This document shows, piece after piece, positions 57,751 to 64,000 of a DNA stretch of 64,000 nucleotides. Position 1 is the first letter of the stretch; each line of letters starts with the position of its first letter. The stretch spans positions 1 to 64,000 of the forward strand of contig CBFHTK010000003.1 of the NCBI GenBank assembly GCA_965658745.1, read 5' to 3'. Both the position numbers and the translations under genes were made by a program. The DNA comes from JAHDFB01 sp965658745. GTDB taxonomy: Bacteria; Bacteroidota; Bacteroidia; Chitinophagales; Saprospiraceae. Under the pieces are notes generated by a model. The model was given only the letters and a program-made list of their open reading frames with translations, was not told where the DNA came from and did no database searches.

Positions 57751-58683
57751 TTAACTTTTCTCATCAATATTACTCTCTCGAATAATATACAGAGGTCTAT
57801 CTTTTACATTGTTACCCATTCGGCTGAGATACTCACCGATTATTCCGATACCGATCATCTGAACAGCTCCAATAAATAGAATACTAACCATGATCGAAGA
57901 CCAACCTTGAACGGTTGAATCAAGAAACAACCACGAATACAATGTGTAAATGATCATAAAAAATGCCAAAACAAATACAACGATACCCAAGGTAAAGACA
58001 AACTTCAAGGGTGCATCACTGAATGCCGTTATCCCATCTAGGGCAAATCTCAGCATCTTCTTGAGCGGATAGCCCGTCTCACCAGCATGCCGTTCATCGC
58101 GATCGTATTCTACGTAATTTTGACGGAAGCCAATCCATGAAATCTGACCACGCAAGAATTTATTCTGCTCAGGCATCTGCTTCAATACCTCGACAATCTT
58201 CCTATCCATCATTCTGAAATCTCCCGTATTGAGAGGGATGTCGATTGAGGTAATAGAACGCAGAATTCTATAGAAGAGAGAGGCAGTAAGCAGTTTAAAC
58301 CAGTTCTCACCCTTTCGCGTTTTTCGCTTTGCAAAGACCACTTCGAAGCCTTCATTCATCTTACGAGCCATTTCCAAAATCAACTCTGGTGGATCTTGAA
58401 GGTCGGCATCAATAATCACGATTCGATTACCTACTGCTTGGTCGAGCCCAGCCGTAACTGCGATCTGATGACCGAAATTTCTACTAAAATCAATGTACTT
58501 AATATATGTATACTGATTCGACAGACCCTTGATTAGATCAAGCGATTTATCTTTACTTCCGTCGTTTACAAACAGAAATTCAAAAGAAGATGAAAGTTGC
58601 GTCATTACCTTATGCAATCGATCATGGAGCAACTGAATGTTCTCCTCTTCGTTGTATATCGGGATGATGATCGAGTATTCCAT
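57751..58683 (-). CDS. Membrane-bound glycosyltransferase family 2 (GtrB/DPM1-like)
   Basis: A 310-aa polyprenyl-phosphate glycosyltransferase type. The GT-A domain has IIPIYNEEENIQLLHDRL, FVNDGSKDKSLDLI and the metal site VIIDADLQDPPELI. Two C-terminal membrane helices lie at about 228-252 and 268-290. It probably loads a sugar onto undecaprenyl phosphate for cell-surface glycan modification. It stands alone. Confidence 0.9.
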   Translation of the reverse strand: MEYSIIIPIYNEEENIQLLHDRLHKVMTQLSSSFEFLFVNDGSKDKSLDLIKGLSNQYTYIKYIDFSRNFGHQIAVTAGLDQAVGNRIVIIDADLQDPPELILEMARKMNEGFEVVFAKRKTRKGENWFKLLTASLFYRILRSITSIDIPLNTGDFRMMDRKIVEVLKQMPEQNKFLRGQISWIGFRQNYVEYDRDERHAGETGYPLKKMLRFALDGITAFSDAPLKFVFTLGIVVFVLAFFMIIYTLYSWLFLDSTVQGWSSIMVSILFIGAVQMIGIGIIGEYLSRMGNNVKDRPLYIIRESNIDEKS

Positions 58684-58757
58684 GTTGCAAAGATGATGTT
58701 ATACTGTCAAAGAAGTATTACCTAAAGGGCTTAAATAGTTTATGGTAAGATAAATTT

Positions 58758-58861
58758 TTACGAGGAGTACTTCGACAGAGCTCAGTAACAAGGAGACCTT
58801 CCTCTCCAGTAAAATTCTGTTCAATCAAACATAACCGAGCCATCCCGCAGAAATTGCGGGA
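58758..58861. repeat. Intergenic repeat-like tract with short hairpin
   Basis: Between the glycosyltransferase and rhomboid genes. It contains ACTTCGACAGAGCTCAGTA, similar to the CTTCGACAAGCTCAG strings often seen between genes in Bacteroidota genomes (from memory). It also has a 7-bp perfect hairpin TCCCGCA (58843-58849) / TGCGGGA (58855-58861). Neither has a U-tract. Confidence 0.35.
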
Positions 58862-58895
58862 CTTAGACCTCTTGGCCTAAAGTACAAAATCTACC

Positions 58896-59447
58896 CTACC
58901 CTTTCTTCTTCCCCAAAATAAAACCAAAAACACTTCCACAAAGTCCACCAATAATATGAGCCGCTTGACTAACATGATCGGCCTGCATCGATTGGATCAC
59001 TTCTTTACCGATAAACAACAGTGCTACCAATATGAATGTCAATGGAATCTTACCATCGGTAACATTGGTAAAACTTACAAGTAGAATCAGCATAAACACA
59101 ATCCCACTGGCTCCCAATAATCCAGTACTGAAAAAAAGCACATTAATTAGTCCTGTTATAAGTGCGGTAGCAGCTATCATCAAAAGTGTTTTTGATGAGC
59201 CATATTTCTCTTCAATGATCGGCCCTATTAATAGCACAAAAGTCATATTCCCCAGAAGATGCTCTATACTTCCATGTCCAATTACGTGCGAAAACAAACT
59301 GAATATCATTAAAGGATGGGCACTGAACTGAGTACCTACTGCAAAGTAAGGCATCAGTTGATTCGCCATAAACTGATCCATGAAGAATACAGCTGTGCAG
59401 ATCAACGCAAATGTCAAAATCACAGGAGAATTATAGGAAATACGCAT
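58896..59447 (-). CDS. Rhomboid-family intramembrane serine protease
   Basis: A 183-aa polytopic membrane protein. The start is taken at the ATG at 59447, because the frame otherwise begins at a TTG at 59492. Rhomboid features: HGSIEHLLGNMTFVLLIGP on the first core helices, the catalytic Ser in LGASGIVFML, and the catalytic His in QAAHIIGGLCGSVFG. About six membrane segments. It cleaves membrane proteins within the bilayer; substrates unknown. Confidence 0.9.
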   Translation of the reverse strand: MRISYNSPVILTFALICTAVFFMDQFMANQLMPYFAVGTQFSAHPLMIFSLFSHVIGHGSIEHLLGNMTFVLLIGPIIEEKYGSSKTLLMIAATALITGLINVLFFSTGLLGASGIVFMLILLVSFTNVTDGKIPLTFILVALLFIGKEVIQSMQADHVSQAAHIIGGLCGSVFGFILGKKKG

Positions 59448-59780
59448 AGGTTTAAAGTTTGATGATGTTTGATAATTTAAACTCAAAATCAAGCTTGATA
59501 ATTCTTATAAAAAAGTAAAATTAATCGAAAATAAGTGCCATTCCCTATAAAATAGACCGATTTGCTAAAGTTCTAGATCAATAAACTTTCATGTCCAATG
59601 TATCTAAATGAGGTGATTTTTGGGTACGTAAATTTGTTAAAATAGGAGAAACACTAATTTCTAAACGTAGCTTTTCACTTTTCTAGGGATGGCAATGATC
59701 CAGTTAATGCTTCTTTTTTTTAATATTTAGCCTAAGATTTTGGTCTTGGCTCTTTTACTTTTTTTGTCAGGCAAAAAACC
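59448..59780. other. Intergenic tract, nothing recognised
   Basis: About 330 AT-rich bases upstream of the rhomboid gene. No ORF, RNA gene or convincing promoter box. It ends at the left boundary of repeat element A. Confidence 0.4.
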
Positions 59781-60023
59781 AGTACCAATTATGACTGAGA
59801 TGCCTAATTAGGTTTCCGAGAAAGTTCGTTTTATACAAGGCGGAAAACGCAGCTGTAGACGTAGCTACATCGAATGAGGGACTGATCTTGCTTCGCAAGA
59901 ATTTCGACGATGAAGTCGAAATAGGGAGTGAACAGAAACTTGATGTTTCTGACGGGTAGGCTAACGCAGTAGAAAGCTAACTTTATCAAAAACTAATAGG
60001 TAATTTTAGACTTAATTGGTACT
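59781..60023. repeat. Inverted-repeat-bounded element A with four internal hairpins
   Basis: Imperfect terminal inverted repeats of about 43 bases. The outer ten, AGTACCAATT (59781-59790) and AATTGGTACT (60014-60023), are exact. Inside are TGTAGACGTAGCTACA (59854-59869), CTTGC-TTC-GCAAG (59887-59899), ATTTCGAC/GTCGAAAT (59901-59908/59915-59922) and AGAAAC/GTTTCT (59934-59939/59945-59950). A near-duplicate CAAAAAACC sits just outside each end, possibly a target-site duplication. No ORF is supported. Confidence 0.6.
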
Positions 60024-60066
60024 CGACAAAAAAACCTCTCTCACTAGAAAACTCGTCCTAGTCCCT

Positions 60067-60210
60067 TTACTTCCAGTTTAGTCTTTTCTTCATTGTTCTT
60101 CCAGCCCTCGCGATTCTCCCCGCTATATCCACGTCCCTGTCCCTCCGAATCTCTGCACGGTTCTTCTCAAACAGTTCTAGTTGGACTTTTAGAAAATAGA
60201 GCGACTTAAA
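60067..60210 (-). pseudogene. Possible decayed ORF, 47 codons, no start
   Basis: After the stop of the type IX protein gene, the minus strand is open for 47 codons and reads as an Arg/Lys-rich helical peptide (for example LELFEKNRAEIRRDRDVDIA and ARAGRTMKKRLNWK). No start codon precedes it, so it is at most the remnant of a gene end. Unidentified. Confidence 0.25.
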
Positions 60211-60225
60211 TTACCTACTCCCTCC

Positions 60226-62025
60226 CTACCTCTTCACCATCTTCATCACATCGAGCAACACACCCTGATCATATACCTGCAAGAAATATACGCCTGCTTC
60301 TAGTCCTGATAAAGACAAATTATTCCAATTGCTATCTAGCGACCTTGACAATCGAAGACGTCCCGTTGCATCATGCACATGAAGCATCGCATCAATCGGA
60401 AAATAATCGTGAAAACTCAGCGTTGTTTGATCTACTACTGGATTCGGAAACAGATGCAAGTCGACCTTCGTATTTATTTCTTCTTTCGTACTGCTGACCA
60501 TACCAATCTTTATCGTCTTGCAATATGCATCAGTGCCATATTCATTACTTACCGTCAGGCATACTTCATAGCTCCCGCCTTCTGAAAAGGTATAATCAAT
60601 ATGCTGATCCTCAAAGCTCTGTCCATCGATCGTCCATGACCAGTCTGCAGGATTATAATAAGATAAGTCATTGAAGAAAATATGAAAAGCATCCGAGGTA
60701 TCCTGATCACAGCGAAATTTCGCAACAGGATAATTATCGAGCCCTAGTGTATCACAGGAACTTCCATCCAGCGGACCGAGGCGGAAATTCGGAAAATTCG
60801 GCATTGTGCTTTTATAATTTGTAGTAATATGTACCGCATGTTGATCGACAAAACAAGCTGGACCAAGCTGGTCTGGATAATGTATGACACTCATCTTACG
60901 GTTTGATCCTGATCCAGCAGTGATATAAATCTTCCCATCGGGAGCTAAACCCATATGTGCAAGGTATGTCGGCCAACCGAAGGTTTGTGCTGTATCCTCA
61001 GGATAATAATACAGATACCCATCATACTCTGCGACCACTTGACGCGATCCGATCACATCAGCTGCTTGTGTGTCATACTGATACATATTCAGGCCATTAC
61101 TAGCGTAAACAAACCGTCCAGAAGGCGAAAAAGATACTCCAAAACTCAATCCGAATGAGGCAATCTCATCATGTACCGCATCTCCGATCAATCCGGTACA
61201 TCGATCAAAGTCCATAATACTGATATGACCGCCATCTGGTTGATTCAGTGTATGAAACGAATTCACGGCAATCTTCGATCCATCTGGTGAAAAATACAGT
61301 TGTCCGATTCCATATGTCTCCTCCGAGCCATCAACGATTTGTTTCACCGGCTCCGAAAATCCGTCGGGCGTAAGTAGAGTTACATAATAAATATTCCTGC
61401 GAAGCTCAGGAAAGATTAACCACCAATCACGTCCGTTGGCGTGACGCACGGCATTCATTCTTCCTGTTCCTAGAGAATCCGTAATTATCAATTGATCCTT
61501 ATTAACTGGACTAAAACTATTATCTCCGATCGAGGTAAAGCTTGCGTATAGGACTTTATCCGTTATATTCTCCCCCGCTTGATATTGTTGATAGATGGTA
61601 AATATAGAATCTCCTAATGGCAACATGAGTGCTGCTTGAATTGTATTTATGCCAACTTCAATATAACTCCCATCTTGATAATAAATCCTAGTTTGCCAAA
61701 AATCATTGAAATTGATAGTATCCTCGATATAAAAATCTTCCTTTCCATATATCGCCATACCATTTGTAAATGCTAAAAGTTTTCCAGTAGAATCGCAGAC
61801 TGAGCTGCATGTCTGATAAACATCTACCAATCGTGAAGAATCATAGTAAATTTTGACAGGATTATAATTGAAGTCTATATTAGTTGCTCCAGCTGTACTG
61901 TCAAGGATCAAAGTAGGATCAAAGTTATCAGCAAGAGTGCTACCAGTTAACCAGATCAGATCCTCTTTCTGTCCATTAAGTACAGCTACGATAAAGACGT
62001 AACAGAAAATTAGAATGGACCTCAT
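60226..62025 (-). CDS. Type IX-secreted protein: beta-propeller, PKD domain, sorting domain
   Basis: A 599-aa exported protein. The signal peptide (residues 1-18) is followed by a WD40-like propeller (for example YFSPDGSKIAVNSF, SFSPSGRFVYASNG, APDGKIYITAGSG). A PKD-type beta sandwich lies at about 450-510 (ADWSWTIDGQSFEDQHIDYT). The type A sorting domain begins LHLFPNPVVDQTTLSFHDYF and ends YFLQVYDQGVLLDVMKMVKR. It is probably surface-attached or secreted by PorSS. The start overlaps the upstream gene stop (ATGA). Function unknown; adhesion or binding is plausible. Confidence 0.85.
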   Translation of the reverse strand: MRSILIFCYVFIVAVLNGQKEDLIWLTGSTLADNFDPTLILDSTAGATNIDFNYNPVKIYYDSSRLVDVYQTCSSVCDSTGKLLAFTNGMAIYGKEDFYIEDTINFNDFWQTRIYYQDGSYIEVGINTIQAALMLPLGDSIFTIYQQYQAGENITDKVLYASFTSIGDNSFSPVNKDQLIITDSLGTGRMNAVRHANGRDWWLIFPELRRNIYYVTLLTPDGFSEPVKQIVDGSEETYGIGQLYFSPDGSKIAVNSFHTLNQPDGGHISIMDFDRCTGLIGDAVHDEIASFGLSFGVSFSPSGRFVYASNGLNMYQYDTQAADVIGSRQVVAEYDGYLYYYPEDTAQTFGWPTYLAHMGLAPDGKIYITAGSGSNRKMSVIHYPDQLGPACFVDQHAVHITTNYKSTMPNFPNFRLGPLDGSSCDTLGLDNYPVAKFRCDQDTSDAFHIFFNDLSYYNPADWSWTIDGQSFEDQHIDYTFSEGGSYEVCLTVSNEYGTDAYCKTIKIGMVSSTKEEINTKVDLHLFPNPVVDQTTLSFHDYFPIDAMLHVHDATGRLRLSRSLDSNWNNLSLSGLEAGVYFLQVYDQGVLLDVMKMVKR

Positions 62026-64000
62026 ATTTTAAGTACTTTTAAGACATCAATCAACTCTGAGCCCTGATATACTTGGACTATAATAAAACCAGACACATTT
62101 TCAAAAAGGGTAACTTGAATTGTATGTTCTTCCGCTATTGATGAATATTCTACCAATTGACCTTTATCAGTCGTAATTTTTAAAACTAACGTCGATAAAT
62201 CAATCTTTGAATCAAGCTTAATCGTAAATTCATTCGAAGTCAATGGATTTGGACTCGCGTATGTATTCATTTCAGCTGGTAAGGTTTCGTCAGAGGTCTT
62301 ATCTTCATCCATTTCGAGATCACCACAATTTGCAGCATTGAGCATATCCGAGTGACCTAGGTATTGCAATATGCCATTTGCCTTTAAGCTCGCTTGACCA
62401 TATCTCATAAAACATTTACTAGCAATGACCTTTAGTGCTTCGATATCTAAATCTTGCGAATTGAATCTATGAAATAAGTTTTCTTTTATGGCGAATTTCA
62501 AGTCAGCATGAAAATACGCCTCTTCTGGCAAATTCTCAATCAGTGAAGTAGTTGTTGAAAGCCAAGCTTCTTCTTGCTCGTCTAGTTGAACTGAAATCTG
62601 TTCAGCTGCATCAATTTCATCACTTAACTGCTCGACTAAAATAACATACTCTTCCGATTGCGTTGATATAGTTGAGTCACTTTCCATCGCTAGTAAGAAC
62701 TCACGAATACTTTCTAGCGTTTCGCGTATAGTCTCGTTGTAACTGAACAATTCTACCACTAAATCTGGATTCACACCCTTTGTAATTTCAGCATTTACAT
62801 CAACGTATTCCTTAACAACTTGTTTACTACTAAAATAATCTAGAAATTCATCGCATAATTGCCATTCACTATTGTGCTTGGTCTGTAAATAAAGATATAG
62901 ATAGTAATCAAAAGTCCAATCGCCTTGTGTAGAATATTCATCGGCTAAAGTATGATTATTTAGCTGTTCAAGAATAGACTCAAACTGAACGCAGGGACTG
63001 GACTTACTTGGATTGTTAGATTCCTTAAATCCGTAAAGTGGTACTCCACAAGTTACTACATCCTCACAAGCAGGTGTGATTAGATTTACATCATTAATAA
63101 ACCACGTCCCTACAAGGTAAGTCGGAAATAGATTATTAGGATTAACAAAAGCAGTTAAGAAATTTTCTTCAAAAGTAGATTGATTCGCTAATCCACTAAA
63201 ATAGCTATTTGGATGCCCTGTAATATAAGAAAAAATGGATGCCCTAGATGGACTAACTTCCCATAAATTTCCTTTATTGATTTGAGAACTAATTACTGCA
63301 TCCCATAACACAAAATCATGAAAGTAGTTGTCGACCGTGTTTGTTGAAAGATTAGTATTATTACATTGACCCGTAAATGCCATTCCTATAATGGTATTTC
63401 CTTGGCTACAACAGTTACTTACCTCATTACAACAAAAAAGATTGCTTGGTGAAGCTATCACATTGAACCCCCATGTACCTTGATTATTACCATTGTTAAT
63501 AATCTGATTTTCTCTGAAATGACACATGGTGGTTGAACTAATCCCGATGCTTCCTCCATGCCCTTCCAGATCTGTTGTGAGGACATTGTTCTCGACAGAT
63601 AAGTTTTCACAAAGACTGAATGACATTTCAGCTGTATTTCCAGAACATAGATTTACTGAAGAAACGCTCGAAATGCTATTATTACGAACAAATCCAAATT
63701 CATTCTGTGCCATATTCACCTCATAAAATCTCATACTCGGTTTAAAACAAGAATTAACATCTGCATCATTTGAATCCACTATAAAATTGGTCATGTTATT
63801 CAATTGATGAATATCAAGCGAGCTGTTGAATCCGTCAGATTGAAAATGCATGATGTTTTCTTGCACACTGACCAATCCACCTTCCAGCGAGAAAACTCGA
63901 ATACCATACTCATAGTCATCAATTTCAGGTGAGCCTTCAATTGTGTTCTTTTCAATCTGTGTAATACCTGCATTAGCTCTTGAACATTCTATTGCTCTGA
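62022..64000 (-). CDS. Type IX-secreted beta-helix-like surface protein (5' end outside window)
   Basis: The frame is open from the window end to 62022, giving at least 658 residues without the N-terminus. The first ~300 residues look like a right-handed parallel beta-helix: repeated short N/S/T-rich turns (SLCENLSVENN, ENQIINNGNNQG, NNTNLSTNTVDN). A helical, acidic region of about 200 residues follows (LVEQLSDEIDAAEQISVQLD). The C-terminus is a type IX sorting domain (YASPNPLTSNEFTIKL ... VYQGSELIDVLKVLKI), similar in its last residues to the next gene. It overlaps the downstream gene by 4 bases. Probably an extracellular or surface protein. Confidence 0.82.
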   Translation of the reverse strand, partial: RAIECSRANAGITQIEKNTIEGSPEIDDYEYGIRVFSLEGGLVSVQENIMHFQSDGFNSSLDIHQLNNMTNFIVDSNDADVNSCFKPSMRFYEVNMAQNEFGFVRNNSISSVSSVNLCSGNTAEMSFSLCENLSVENNVLTTDLEGHGGSIGISSTTMCHFRENQIINNGNNQGTWGFNVIASPSNLFCCNEVSNCCSQGNTIIGMAFTGQCNNTNLSTNTVDNYFHDFVLWDAVISSQINKGNLWEVSPSRASIFSYITGHPNSYFSGLANQSTFEENFLTAFVNPNNLFPTYLVGTWFINDVNLITPACEDVVTCGVPLYGFKESNNPSKSSPCVQFESILEQLNNHTLADEYSTQGDWTFDYYLYLYLQTKHNSEWQLCDEFLDYFSSKQVVKEYVDVNAEITKGVNPDLVVELFSYNETIRETLESIREFLLAMESDSTISTQSEEYVILVEQLSDEIDAAEQISVQLDEQEEAWLSTTTSLIENLPEEAYFHADLKFAIKENLFHRFNSQDLDIEALKVIASKCFMRYGQASLKANGILQYLGHSDMLNAANCGDLEMDEDKTSDETLPAEMNTYASPNPLTSNEFTIKLDSKIDLSTLVLKITTDKGQLVEYSSIAEEHTIQVTLFENVSGFIIVQVYQGSELIDVLKVLKI

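Overview
The window is one scaffold of AT-rich DNA with two assembly gaps (N runs at 11990-12335 and 20003-20196). It comes from a member of the Bacteroidota, most likely a Saprospiria-type marine or aquatic bacterium. Evidence: type IX secretion C-terminal sorting domains, Bacteroidota -7 promoter boxes (TAnnTTTG), an FtsB-family gene next to sucD, GSCFA and DUF6122-type proteins, a peptidase S37-type protein, a TonB-dependent receptor with a carboxypeptidase-like N-terminal repeat, and a mevalonate-kinase-like enzyme with carotenoid genes. The species assignment is inference. No rRNA, tRNA, CRISPR array, prophage or autonomous transposase was seen.

Layout. 1-2976 (minus): carotenoid genes crtB-crtI (4-base overlap) and a biotin ligase. 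3101-5491 (plus): rsfS and ftsH, ending in a bidirectional terminator. 5551-7541 (minus): mevalonate-kinase-like GHMP kinase and tryptophan 2,3-dioxygenase, sharing one base. 7722-11989 (plus): three consecutive exported amidohydrolase-family proteins, the last running into the first gap; the 3' part of rnhB follows the gap. 12819-17926 (minus): 2-oxoacid dehydrogenase E2, cinA and a long ribosomal protein S1. 18271-28615 (plus): an acyl-CoA and branched-chain catabolic block: fadD-type ligase, fused isobutyryl-CoA-type mutase (icmF), sugar/sorbosone dehydrogenase lipoprotein, CPBP protease, enoyl-CoA hydratase and a fused 2-oxoisovalerate dehydrogenase E1 that carries a frameshift. 28704-43257 (minus): prohibitin-like protein, sucD, ftsB-like, eno, carA, GSCFA protein, FMN reductase, peptidase S37, hutU, a Cys-rich exported protein, GH31 glucosidase and an outer-membrane protein.

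43451-47418 (plus) is a tightly packed operon: M28 peptidase, hpt, cysQ, glycosyltransferase, thioredoxin-like lipoprotein. A DUF6122-like membrane protein converges on it. 47876-51191 (plus) is a probable metal-handling pair: a small Cys-rich exported protein, then a TonB-dependent receptor with two N-terminal heavy-metal-associated (HMA) domains. rpsT follows, flanked by two nested-palindrome repeat elements. Then come dnaE with an OYE-family oxidoreductase, mscL, a membrane glycosyltransferase and a rhomboid protease. A larger intergenic tract holds a third inverted-repeat-bounded element. The window ends in two overlapping genes for type IX-secreted surface proteins, the second running off the end.

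The most interesting material is the double-HMA TonB receptor pair, the family-like palindromic elements at 51209-51369, 52030-52203 and 59781-60023, the amidohydrolase triplet in which two members have lost the HxH metal motif, the S1 protein with an appended helix-hairpin-helix module, and lesions or odd starts in the E1 and birA genes. Most of the rest is ordinary housekeeping sequence.
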